A stretch of 14,422 nucleotides of DNA, taken from assembly GCA_028718045.1 (NCBI GenBank), contig JAQUMQ010000013.1, positions 1-14,422 of the forward strand, given 5' to 3'. Below are positions 1 to 7,675 of this stretch, in pieces. The notes below the pieces were generated by a model that was given only the letters and a program-made list of their open reading frames with translations, made no database searches and was not told where the DNA came from. This DNA comes from Actinomycetota bacterium (GTDB lineage Bacteria; Actinomycetota; Humimicrobiia; Humimicrobiales; Humimicrobiaceae). Both the position numbers and the translations under genes were made by a program. Numbering within the stretch: the stretch's first letter is position 1; each line of letters opens with the position of its first letter.

Positions 1-219
1 ACTTGAGATATCTTTGTAAGAAATATCAGAATCGGGAAAATGAATTCCTATATCCCCAAGCCCGAGTGCCCCTATTATCGCATCATTTATTGCATGCACC
101 AATACGTCCGCATCCGAATGACCATATAAACCTTTGTCATATTTTATTTCCACTCCACCTAAAATAAGCTTTCTTTTTGGAACAAGTTGATGAACGTCAT
201 AGCCTATTCCTATTTTCAT
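1..219 (-). CDS. ispF: 2-C-methyl-D-erythritol 2,4-cyclodiphosphate synthase (5' part, cut by window edge)
   Basis: IspF converts CDP-methylerythritol 2-phosphate to the 2,4-cyclodiphosphate in the MEP isoprenoid pathway, as a cytosolic homotrimer with a divalent metal site. Only the first 73 codons are inside the window, read by hand from the ATG at 219. The start GIGYDVHQL gives metal ligands Asp8 and His10, GHSDADVLVHA gives the third ligand His42, and GLGDIGIHFPD (53-63) is the family signature with Asp56. These positions match the numbering of the E. coli enzyme. A GGAG ribosome site lies about 8 nt before the ATG. The gene follows ispD after 98 bp, the common pairing. The truncation is due to the window end; the visible reading frame is intact. 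Confidence 0.96.
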   Translation of the reverse strand, partial: MKIGIGYDVHQLVPKRKLILGGVEIKYDKGLYGHSDADVLVHAINDAIIGALGLGDIGIHFPDSDISYKDISS

Positions 220-317
220 TTTAATTTCTCCAAAACATTATTTTATTGCTATGTTAAGTTTTATAATGCATAACCATTCTTATCCGTATTGCTCATATTT
301 GTTTATCTTGCAAAAAA

Positions 318-1031
318 TTAATGAATTCCGTTTTTGGAAATAATTAGCTCTGCAAGGAACAGGTCGGTCGGGGTAGTTATTTTGATATTTTCATGATTTC
401 CCTTTAAAAATTTTACTTTATAACCCGCCCTTTCCACCAACATCGAATCATCTGTCGCCGTAAAATTATCATTTTCTGCAAGCATATACGACTTAATCAA
501 AGTTTCTTTAAAAAAAGTTTGAGGTGTTTGAGCATGATATACTATTTCCCGTGGAATTGTTTTAACCGTGCCCTCTGTGCTGTCAATTTTTTTGATCGTT
601 TCATAAGCGGCAGCTGCCAAAATTACTCCCTGGACTTTGGGATCTTTCTTATTTGATTCTATCAATACTTCTATAAGTTTATTTATGTCTGTCGAATAAA
701 TTAAGGGCCTTACACCATCATGGACAGAAATTATGTTACAATTTTCGGGAACAAACTTAAGGGCATTCCCCACTGTTTCCTGCCTCGTTTCGCCACCGAT
801 TATTATTCTTGTAACTTTTGTGTAGCCGTATTTTTCAACAATGTTTTTCTTTGTATATCCGATATACTCCTGAGGTACCAGAACAAAAATCTCATCTATC
901 TGCAGAGCTCTCTGAAAAACACTGAGCGTATGCGCCAGAATAGGTTTGCCGCATAAATTTATAAACTGTTTATTTATATCTGCCTTTAAGCGCGTTCCTT
1001 TGCCTGCTGCCGTTATAATACCTAAATTCAT
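318..1031 (-). CDS. ispD: 2-C-methyl-D-erythritol 4-phosphate cytidylyltransferase
   Basis: IspD transfers CMP from CTP to methylerythritol 4-phosphate, the third step of the cytosolic MEP pathway. The 237 residues are the usual family length (E. coli 236). The N-terminal nucleotide-binding loop AAGKGTR (8-14) is followed by KQF at 21-23, giving the catalytic pair Arg14 and Lys21. GGETRQETV (79-87), VHDGVRP (103-109), HAQTPQTF (166-173) and NIKITTPTDL (215-224) are the conserved substrate and CTP motifs. VHDGVRP has Gly-Val where VHDAARP is usual, a mild change. The ATG overlaps the stop of the upstream PIN/TRAM gene by one base (TAATG), with GGAG five bases ahead, so translation is probably coupled. 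ispF follows, as in many bacteria. Confidence 0.98.
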   Translation of the reverse strand: MNLGIITAAGKGTRLKADINKQFINLCGKPILAHTLSVFQRALQIDEIFVLVPQEYIGYTKKNIVEKYGYTKVTRIIIGGETRQETVGNALKFVPENCNIISVHDGVRPLIYSTDINKLIEVLIESNKKDPKVQGVILAAAAYETIKKIDSTEGTVKTIPREIVYHAQTPQTFFKETLIKSYMLAENDNFTATDDSMLVERAGYKVKFLKGNHENIKITTPTDLFLAELIISKNGIH

Positions 1032-2128
1032 TAGTCTCCATTTGTAGAAATTTTAGAAAAAATCATCCTACCGGCTGAGGTTTGCAAAATGCCCGTAATA
1101 ATAACTTCGACTATCTTTCCAAGCAAATCCTTACCACCTTCAACGACAATCATCGTTCCGTCATCAAGATATGCTACACCCTGATCTTTTTCTTTTCCTT
1201 CTTTGATTATTTCAATATTCATCTTTTCGCCAGGATGGATTATCATCTTGACTGCATTCGAAAGATCGTTGATATTCAAAGCATTAATACCTTTTAATTT
1301 CGCAACTTTATTAAGGTTATAATCACAGGTAATGATTTCTCCGTTAAGTTCTTTGGCAAGTAATATAATTTTCGAATCAACGCTGTCAATATCGGTAAAA
1401 TCTTTCTCGAAAATAGTTATATGTAAATTTTTGCTATCTTGAAGCTTATGCAAAATATCAAGACCGGTTCTTCCTCTCATTCTTTTTAAATTATCTGACG
1501 AGTCGGCTATCTGCTGTAATTCATTTACAACAAATCCCGGCACTATAAGAGCTCCCTCCAAAAATCCCGTCAATATTATGTCTGCCATTCTTCCGTCAAT
1601 TATTGAGCTTGTGTCTATAATTTTTGGTTTTGAGACTTTGTCATATCTGTCGACATTTAATATACCTTTTTGGGGATTTTCGCTTTCTTCTTTAAATCTT
1701 TTACTAAACTTAAAGATATTTGCAAGCATTTGTTTGTTTTTTAAAGAAAGCATTATACCGACATAAGAAAACACGACTACTACAAGTATGGGGATAAACG
1801 GTCCTACGAATGGAATTGACCTTAATGCCAATGACACAAGCAAGCCTAACACCACTCCGGCTGTCAGGCCGATTACTCCTATTATTAAATTATTTCCAGG
1901 TATGTCTCTTACTTTTCTATCGACGGTGCTTACATCTTTAATAATTTTTTTACCAGTATAATCACCAATAAAAAATCCCGTAACGGAAAAAATTATGATC
2001 CCGGTAATTCGTCCTATTAATAATAAATTATTTCCACCAAGATAATCTGTTAAAAATGTATTAACTATATAATAACCGCCTCCTGCACCAACTATCAGGA
2101 ATACCAGTCTAAAAATTAACAAAACCAT
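1031..2128 (-). CDS. yacL: membrane-anchored PIN/TRAM domain protein (YacL family, putative RNase)
   Basis: This 365-residue protein has the YacL architecture. Four hydrophobic membrane segments lie at about 3-23, 35-55, 80-100 and 107-127. A cytoplasmic linker is followed by a PIN nuclease domain (about 168-290) and a C-terminal TRAM RNA-binding domain (about 300-360). The PIN acidic set appears complete: Asp172 in IDTSSIIDGR, Glu203 in VNELQ, Asp251 in DSVDSK and Asp269 in TCDYN. Metal-dependent RNase activity is therefore plausible, but the substrate is unknown for the family. It sits 29 bp after disA and overlaps ispD by one base, as in the Bacillus gene order. The family and layout are certain; the biochemical role is inferred. 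Confidence 0.95.
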   Translation of the reverse strand: MVLLIFRLVFLIVGAGGGYYIVNTFLTDYLGGNNLLLIGRITGIIIFSVTGFFIGDYTGKKIIKDVSTVDRKVRDIPGNNLIIGVIGLTAGVVLGLLVSLALRSIPFVGPFIPILVVVVFSYVGIMLSLKNKQMLANIFKFSKRFKEESENPQKGILNVDRYDKVSKPKIIDTSSIIDGRMADIILTGFLEGALIVPGFVVNELQQIADSSDNLKRMRGRTGLDILHKLQDSKNLHITIFEKDFTDIDSVDSKIILLAKELNGEIITCDYNLNKVAKLKGINALNINDLSNAVKMIIHPGEKMNIEIIKEGKEKDQGVAYLDDGTMIVVEGGKDLLGKIVEVIITGILQTSAGRMIFSKISTNGD

Positions 2129-2157
2129 TAAAGAACCACCATTTTGATTGGATTCAG

Positions 2158-3267
2158 TTATAAAACTATCTTTGAATCCAATCTTTCTTTTCCGTTATAA
2201 ATATCATTATAAAAATAATACTCTGAATATTTTTTAAGCCTGTCGACAAAAGACTTAGCTCTTGTTTTCCCAAAACCTGGTACAGCAGCAAGCTCGTCTA
2301 CTCCTGCATTCATAATATTTTTAAGGTTCCCAAAACTTCCGATAATATTAGTTATTAAAACTTGCGGGAGCCTCATCACCTCTGAAATAATTCTATATCC
2401 TCTGGGCTGAACGTTAAATTCTATCAAATTTTCCTGAACCTCATATCCCAAAATCTTTGAGATAGTTTCAAGCTCTATGATTTCATCAGATTCGATATTC
2501 AATATTTTTTCTTTCAATTTTGAAATGTCTGTTTTTGCATCGCCTTTTACATAATCTTTTACAATTTTAATATAATCATCTTCAACATTATCCATTAATT
2601 CTTCGGTCTGCATAAGAAGAAGTCTTCCATCAGAACCAAGCTCGGTAATATATTTGTTAACTTCCTTAACGGTTTTGCGTACAATTATTGCTCGTTGAAA
2701 TATACTTGCGACATCATAAAGCGTGGTAATACCTTCAAGCTCTCTTACTGTTAGATTAAGAAATAAATGATTTAGACCGTTTTTAAACTTTTCCAATGTC
2801 TGGATTGCTTGGTTTGCTTTTGACAAAATAATTCTTGGCTCTTCAAGAATATATTTTATATCATCGATATATAAAGTAACGACATCTCTTTTTTGTGATA
2901 TCGAGATAATTAATTCTTTCGTTTGTTTTGCAGCTCTTTCGGCAGTAATATGCCGTGTTCCCGTTTCCGAAGTCGGAATTTCAGGATTAGGAAAAAGATG
3001 TGTGTTTGCATATAAAATTCTTTTTGTATCCGAGCTTAATATTATGGCTCCGTCCATCTTTCCAAGTTCATATAATTTTGCTGCCGTAAAATTACACCCG
3101 ATATAAAAACCGCCATTTGTAATTTTTAAAACAGCTTCAGAATCACCCAAAACTAAAAGTCCGCCCGTTTTTGCTTGAAGCATGTATTCTATTCCCAATC
3201 TTAAATCAGTTCCAGGCGCAACCCGTTTAAGGCATTTTAAAAGTAATTCTTCATCTTTGGTATTCAT
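2158..3267 (-). CDS. disA: DNA integrity scanning protein DisA, diadenylate cyclase family, with altered RHR motif
   Basis: DisA is an octameric DNA-scanning protein that makes c-di-AMP from two ATP and is inhibited by branched DNA. The 369 residues show the DAC domain (about 10-145), a helical linker (about 150-295, ending in PRGYRII) and a C-terminal helix-hairpin-helix DNA-binding region (about 305-345, with VPGFGKTRA). The DGA motif is intact (Asp72-Gly73-Ala74). The second catalytic motif, RHR in nearly all relatives, reads Arg105-His106-Ile107 here (codons CGG CAT ATT) inside TSETGTRHITAERAAKQT. The third residue normally helps bind the ATP triphosphate, so activity may be reduced or lost. 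The start is the ATG at 3267, which has no good Shine-Dalgarno. radA, the usual upstream neighbour, is absent. Confidence 0.97.
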   Translation of the reverse strand: MNTKDEELLLKCLKRVAPGTDLRLGIEYMLQAKTGGLLVLGDSEAVLKITNGGFYIGCNFTAAKLYELGKMDGAIILSSDTKRILYANTHLFPNPEIPTSETGTRHITAERAAKQTKELIISISQKRDVVTLYIDDIKYILEEPRIILSKANQAIQTLEKFKNGLNHLFLNLTVRELEGITTLYDVASIFQRAIIVRKTVKEVNKYITELGSDGRLLLMQTEELMDNVEDDYIKIVKDYVKGDAKTDISKLKEKILNIESDEIIELETISKILGYEVQENLIEFNVQPRGYRIISEVMRLPQVLITNIIGSFGNLKNIMNAGVDELAAVPGFGKTRAKSFVDRLKKYSEYYFYNDIYNGKERLDSKIVL

Positions 3268-3311
3268 TATTAATTTTTTATTTTTTATTTCTCAGATATA
3301 TTTTTTTGATA

Positions 3312-3339
3312 ATTATAAATTAAAACTTCCTAAAAACAA
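3312..3339 (-). promoter_or_regulatory. candidate sigma-A promoter for disA
   Basis: In the 140-bp gap between clpC and disA, the minus strand carries TTGTTT (3339-3334), a 16-bp spacer and a perfect TATAAT (3317-3312), about 45 bp before the disA ATG. The -35 box matches consensus weakly (3 of 6) and the region is AT-rich, so a chance match is possible. It would let disA and the genes after it be transcribed separately from clpC. Confidence 0.35.
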
Positions 3340-3407
3340 TCCGGTTTGCTTCCTGTATTATGTAGCCCGTCACAAAAATTTTAAAACCCTAAGCATATTT
3401 TTTAGTA

Positions 3408-5870
3408 TTATACCTTTAAAACCGTTTTATCATAATATATGATTTCAAACACTATATCGCCTACATCCGCGCTTATTTTAATTTTTTGCCCAGATTTTAT
3501 CTCTCCGTTTATTATTTTTTCAGAAATAGGATCCTCGATTACACTTTGTATCGTTCTCCTCATGGGTCTTGCTCCCATTACTGCATCATAACCTTTATCA
3601 ATAAGGTACTCTTTGGCAGAATTTGTAAGTTCAATGCCTATCCCTTGGTTTTCGAGTTGATTTTCAATCCTTGAGATCATTAAGTCTATGATCTTGAAAA
3701 TCTGTTCCCTTGTCAGTTTATGAAATACTATTATTTCGTCCACCCTGTTAATAAATTCGGGTCTGAAAGTTATTTTAAGCTCATTCATTACTTTCTTTTT
3801 TATTTCTGCATACGAGACTTCGTCATTGTCCATCACTTGAAATCCGAATAAGTGATTCTTTTGTATCTCTTTGGCTCCAAGATTTGAAGTCATGATAACC
3901 ACGGTATTTTTAAAATCAACTCTCCTGCCCTGTGAATCCGTAAGATGTCCGTCTTCAAAAATTTGGAGAAGGATATTAAATACATCAGGGTGAGCTTTTT
4001 CGATTTCGTCAAGTAAAATAACGCTATACGGCTTTCTCCTTACCATTTCAGTAAGTTGACCACCTTCGTCGTAGCCTATATAACCTGGAGGAGAGCCCAC
4101 CAATTTTGATACCGAATGTTTTTCCATGTATTCGGACATATCTATTTGTATAAGGGCTTCTTCTTTGCCAAATAAAAACTCACTTATCGTTTTTGCAAGT
4201 TCGGTTTTTCCAACTCCTGATGGTCCTAAAAACATGAATGAGCCTATAGGTCTTTTTGGGTCTTTTAAGCCTGATCTTGATCTTCTTATAGCTTTTGAAA
4301 CTGTGTTTATCGCTTCATCCTGGCCTATGACTCTTTTATGCAGACTTTCCTCCATATTCATAAGCCTGGCAGTTTCTCCTTCAGTCAGTTTATATACAGG
4401 GACGCCAGTCCAATTCGACAATACTTCCGCTATTTCGTTTTCGTCAACCCTTTTCTTGTCTGCTTTTTCAAGCCTTTTCCAGGATTCTGTTATTTCCATT
4501 TTTTCTTTCAGGAATTTTTTTTCCTGATCTCTTAACTCTGCTGCTTTCTCGTAATCCTGATTAGTTATAGCTTCTTCTTTTTCATTTAAGATTTTTTCTA
4601 AATTATCTTCTATGTCTTTTAAGTTGGGAGGTGTCATTACCGATCTTATCCTCACTCTTGAAGCAGCCTCATCGATAAGATCGATTGCTTTGTCAGGTAA
4701 AAACCTATCGGATATATACCTCTGCGCAAGTTTTGCAGCCGCAGTTAGTGCCCCGTCAGTAATAGCTATTCCATGAAAAGACTCGTACCTGTCACGAATT
4801 CCCTTTAAGATTTCTATCGTCTCATAAATCGATGGTTCATCAACATATATCGGTTGGAACCTTCTTTCAAGCGCCTTATCTTTTTCTATATATTTACGGA
4901 ATTCACTTATGGTGGTAGCTCCGATTGTTTGTATTTCTCCTCTTGCCAGCATTGGTTTCAATATGCTGGCAGCATCAATTGCTCCTTCAGCCGCTCCTGC
5001 CCCAACCAGATTGTGTACTTCGTCTATGAAAAGAATTATATCGCCATCTTCCTTTATCTCCGCTAAAACTTTTTTGAGCCTTTCTTCAAAGTCCCCTCTG
5101 TATCTTGAGCCGGCAACAAGCGAACCGAGATCAAGCGTAAAAATCCTCTTGTTTTGAAGATTGGAAGGAACTTCTTTGGAAGCAATATGCTGAACCAATC
5201 CCTCGACGATCGCTGTTTTGCCTACGCCGGATTCTCCTATAAGTATGGGATTGTTTTTTGTTCTTCTTGAAAGAATCTGCATGAGTCTTTCTATTTCTTT
5301 TTTACGACCAACTACCGGATCGAGTTTCCCTTCCTGAGCCATTCCGGTTAGGTCTTTGCCAAACTGATTCAACGTCTTAAGTTGTTTTTTTGTAGCTTTG
5401 GAAGATGCCGTAGGTTCAAACGATGAGTAAATAGGATATTTTCTTAAAACTTCCTTTATCGTATCCCTCACATTTTCAAGAAGAACACCTAAGCTGTTTA
5501 AAACTCTTGCCGCTACTCCCTCGCCTTCCCTAAGCAATCCAAGCAAAATATGTTCCGTACCTATATAATTGTGTCCCATTTGCAAAGCTTCTCGAAGCGA
5601 CAGTTCCAATACTTTTTTAGCTCGCGGAGTAAAAGGTATGTGTTCGTAAGATTCTGACGAACCCTCCATAACAACATTTTTAACGGCTATCCTTATTTCT
5701 TCAGGTAAAACACCCATCTCGATCAGTGCTTTTGCCGCTATTCCTTCTTGCTCGTCAATAATTCCCAGCAATAAATGTTCGGTTCCTATGTAATTTTGTT
5801 TTAAAAGCCTCGCTTCATCCTGAGCTTTAACCACAACTTTGCGAGCTCTCTCAGTAAATCTTTCAAACAT
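3408..5870 (-). CDS. clpC: ATP-dependent Clp protease ATP-binding subunit ClpC
   Basis: ClpC is a hexameric AAA+ unfoldase that feeds proteins to ClpP. The 820 residues contain two Clp_N repeats (about 3-140), AAA-1 with Walker A GESGVGKT (212-219) and Walker B ending Asp283-Glu284, a UVR/coiled-coil middle segment (about 425-455), and AAA-2 with Walker A GPSGVGKT (549-556) and Walker B LLDEIEKAHPD (Asp621-Glu622). RRF (336-338) and FINR (706-709) carry likely arginine fingers. The ClpP-docking loop is LFGF (674-677). The N-domain keeps GTEH twice, with Glu31 and Glu106; by alignment to B. subtilis ClpC these are the phosphoarginine-docking glutamates. A GGTGA ribosome site precedes the ATG by about 7 nt. 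All catalytic motifs are intact. It follows mcsB after 86 bp. Confidence 0.99.
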   Translation of the reverse strand: MFERFTERARKVVVKAQDEARLLKQNYIGTEHLLLGIIDEQEGIAAKALIEMGVLPEEIRIAVKNVVMEGSSESYEHIPFTPRAKKVLELSLREALQMGHNYIGTEHILLGLLREGEGVAARVLNSLGVLLENVRDTIKEVLRKYPIYSSFEPTASSKATKKQLKTLNQFGKDLTGMAQEGKLDPVVGRKKEIERLMQILSRRTKNNPILIGESGVGKTAIVEGLVQHIASKEVPSNLQNKRIFTLDLGSLVAGSRYRGDFEERLKKVLAEIKEDGDIILFIDEVHNLVGAGAAEGAIDAASILKPMLARGEIQTIGATTISEFRKYIEKDKALERRFQPIYVDEPSIYETIEILKGIRDRYESFHGIAITDGALTAAAKLAQRYISDRFLPDKAIDLIDEAASRVRIRSVMTPPNLKDIEDNLEKILNEKEEAITNQDYEKAAELRDQEKKFLKEKMEITESWKRLEKADKKRVDENEIAEVLSNWTGVPVYKLTEGETARLMNMEESLHKRVIGQDEAINTVSKAIRRSRSGLKDPKRPIGSFMFLGPSGVGKTELAKTISEFLFGKEEALIQIDMSEYMEKHSVSKLVGSPPGYIGYDEGGQLTEMVRRKPYSVILLDEIEKAHPDVFNILLQIFEDGHLTDSQGRRVDFKNTVVIMTSNLGAKEIQKNHLFGFQVMDNDEVSYAEIKKKVMNELKITFRPEFINRVDEIIVFHKLTREQIFKIIDLMISRIENQLENQGIGIELTNSAKEYLIDKGYDAVMGARPMRRTIQSVIEDPISEKIINGEIKSGQKIKISADVGDIVFEIIYYDKTVLKV

Positions 5871-5904
5871 TCTAATTCACCAAAATCCATTTCCCTGAAT
5901 ATTT

Positions 5905-5934
5905 ATAATATGTTTAATTGGAATTTCATTCCAA
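5905..5934 (-). promoter_or_regulatory. candidate clpC promoter with overlapping palindrome
   Basis: The minus strand carries TTGGAA (5934-5929), an 18-bp spacer and TATTAT (5910-5905), matching the sigma-A boxes at 4 of 6 and 5 of 6 positions. Transcription would begin near 5898, about 28 nt before the clpC ATG. The -35 box lies within a perfect 7-3-7 inverted repeat (5918-5934), which suggests a repressor could block it. Confidence 0.4.
5918..5934. repeat. 17-bp perfect palindrome (7-3-7), operator-like
   Basis: The sequence is TTGGAAT-TTC-ATTCCAA, two perfect 7-base arms around a 3-base centre, between mcsB and clpC. It is not followed by a T-run in the direction of transcription, so it does not look like an intrinsic terminator. 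It differs from the CtsR heptad-repeat operator and from CIRCE. A dimeric repressor site is the simplest reading; a short RNA hairpin is the alternative. Confidence 0.5.
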
Positions 5935-5956
5935 AAAACAATAAATCAAATTAAAG

Positions 5957-7042
5957 TTAATTATATTCTTTGAAAATTTTCTCCCTTATTATACAAGCTC
6001 TGATAAAATCAATTTCGTCAAGAGAAGCTTTCTTGTTTTTTATGTAATTAATCTCTATATTCGAATCGCTTATCATGTTCATGAGCTCGAAAAAATCAAA
6101 CTTCACTATTTCATCTATTATACCCAAATCCAGACCAAACCTTAAAATTGACAGTAGCTCGAGAGACTCCTCGAATGATAAAATTTTCGCATATTTTATC
6201 ATACCATAAGATCTATAAACACTATCTTCGATAGAAAGATTTAAAGATTTTTTTAATTCCGTCTTTGCTTTCTCTTCTTCTTCCATGACGTTTTTGCTTA
6301 TGGCAATAAGCTCTTCTATGATACTTTCTTCATTTTTTCCCAGAGTCATAAGATTTGATATCTGAAACAAATTACCTATGATTTCATTGCCTTCGCCTAA
6401 AAAGCTGTTTACTCCAAAACCTACCTGATTTAAGTTTTTAATAAAATCAACAATTTTGGTGCTTATAACCATTGAAGGCATGTGAGCTACAATCGAAGCC
6501 TTAAGACCTGTCCCGATAAGAGAGGGATTTGAAGTAAGGTAACCAAGAGTTTGATTAAAGGAAAAACTAAGTTTTTTTTCTAATTTTTTTTCAAACTTGA
6601 GAACTTCTTTATAGCAACCGGCAATATTATTGCCAGGCATTTTACATTCGATTTTTATATGCTCGTCCTCATTTACGGTAATTGCAGTCAATTTATTTTT
6701 ATCTACAAGTTTTGAATTAAGAATAACTGCTTTGCCGCTTATTTTTTGCGTACTTTTAGATAAAATTACTTTTTGATCTATTAAAAGCTGCCTTTGAAGC
6801 CTTGGGATGTCCCTTAAATAATAAAAATTAAAATTATTAAGAAGACTTATTTGTGATTTTGCTTCAAGAACAAGATTTAGTATGCTCTCCTTGTCCATCT
6901 TATCGGCTACCACATTGAATTTATACCCCGAGATATTTCTGAACAAGCTTATGCAACTATTTAAAATAACTTGTTGCTTTTCCGAGTTATATTTAAATTT
7001 TAAATTATTGGTATCGTTGTTTGTTAGTGTATTTTCTTCCAT
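5957..7042 (-). CDS. mcsB: McsB-family protein arginine kinase homologue, probably catalytically inactive
   Basis: McsB normally phosphorylates arginines to mark proteins for ClpCP. The 361 residues (B. subtilis about 363) align along the family: NEDEHIKIECKMPG (124-137), GYLTSNP (167-173), GTGLKAS (177-183), GEGNEIIGNLFQISN (216-230), VYRSYG (275-280) and GLDLGI (303-308). Key residues differ from the guanidino-kinase pattern. SSRIRLARN is NSCISLFRN (28-36), so two phosphate-binding arginines become Cys30 and Ser32. NEEDHIR is NEDEHIK (Lys130). SCPTN is SNPSL, so the active cysteine becomes Asn172. GLRAS is GLKAS (Lys181). VRG is VNS (Asn212). The frame is intact, and the start codon directly abuts the mcsA stop (TAAATG). 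I infer a pseudokinase or adaptor; weak residual activity cannot be excluded. Confidence 0.9.
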   Translation of the reverse strand: MEENTLTNNDTNNLKFKYNSEKQQVILNSCISLFRNISGYKFNVVADKMDKESILNLVLEAKSQISLLNNFNFYYLRDIPRLQRQLLIDQKVILSKSTQKISGKAVILNSKLVDKNKLTAITVNEDEHIKIECKMPGNNIAGCYKEVLKFEKKLEKKLSFSFNQTLGYLTSNPSLIGTGLKASIVAHMPSMVISTKIVDFIKNLNQVGFGVNSFLGEGNEIIGNLFQISNLMTLGKNEESIIEELIAISKNVMEEEEKAKTELKKSLNLSIEDSVYRSYGMIKYAKILSFEESLELLSILRFGLDLGIIDEIVKFDFFELMNMISDSNIEINYIKNKKASLDEIDFIRACIIREKIFKEYN

Positions 7043-7609
7043 TTATTTTCTAAGTTTTTTGCCTGAATAATGAAGCTTTTTCTGAAGAGATGTTATTTTA
7101 TCTCTTAATCTTGCAGCTTCTTCGAAATTTTCTATTATTATTTGTTCTTCCAACATGAATTTTAAATCTTTTATTTTCTTTTCGATCTTTAGCCTCTTAT
7201 TGCAATTTATGGGAACTTTGCCTTTATGCTCGATTCCGCTCTGAATCAACTTAATCAATGGATTCAAGTCTTCCTGAAATTCTTCATAACAGCGTTGACA
7301 TCCGACTCTCCCCAGTTTTTTGATTGCATTTAATGATATATTGCAATATTGACATCTCCTATTCTCCTTGTTGGATAAGTTTAAACCGCCAAACAAATCA
7401 AAAGATTCACTATCGTTAAAAAATCCAAGATCTATTGCAAGAATACTGGTGGAATTTTTGAAATCTCCGCCAGAAAATTCTTCCTCGGGGAGAAAAGCAA
7501 GTTCTTTAACGCAACTTTTACACAAGTCAATTTTTTTTACTTCTCCGTCGTTACCCAACTGTATTAAATGAATGCTTGCTTCATTTTTTCTGCAATTATC
7601 GCAAATCAT
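7043..7609 (-). CDS. mcsA: McsA, zinc-finger and UVR-domain partner of McsB and ClpC
   Basis: McsA activates McsB and links it to ClpC in Gram-positive stress responses. From the ATG at 7609 it is 188 residues. It has two four-cysteine zinc sites (Cys3/Cys6 with Cys30/Cys33, and Cys86/Cys89 with Cys104/Cys107), the conserved HKGKVP patch (128-133), and a C-terminal UVR coiled coil (about 147-182, with NFEEAARLRDKI). The ATG is preferred over the in-frame TTG one codon earlier. GGAG lies 5 nt before the ATG but only 2-3 nt before the TTG, and known McsA proteins begin MIC. The stop abuts the mcsB start. ctsR, usually just upstream, is missing. All metal ligands are present, unlike the altered catalytic residues in McsB. 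Confidence 0.96.
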   Translation of the reverse strand: MICDNCRKNEASIHLIQLGNDGEVKKIDLCKSCVKELAFLPEEEFSGGDFKNSTSILAIDLGFFNDSESFDLFGGLNLSNKENRRCQYCNISLNAIKKLGRVGCQRCYEEFQEDLNPLIKLIQSGIEHKGKVPINCNKRLKIEKKIKDLKFMLEEQIIIENFEEAARLRDKITSLQKKLHYSGKKLRK

Positions 7610-7675
7610 CAAAACTCCGTTCTATATAAAAAAATATTAATTTTTTTAAAAAATAAACTAAAACATAAATCAGTC

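Noticed and set aside
3268..3407. Remnant of radA between clpC and disA
   Set aside because: The 140 bp have no open frame and no RadA-like motif in any frame I could read.
4126..4527. 133-codon open frame on the plus strand
   Set aside because: It lies fully antisense to the conserved AAA-2 and middle domains of clpC, has no ribosome site and no recognisable family; it is a shadow of clpC.
5957..7042. mcsB as a pseudogene
   Set aside because: There is no stop or frameshift, the length is normal and the non-catalytic family motifs are preserved, so a functional pseudokinase fits better.
7043..7612. TTG start for mcsA one codon upstream of the ATG
   Set aside because: The GGAG is too close to the TTG (2-3 nt), and McsA proteins begin MIC at the ATG.
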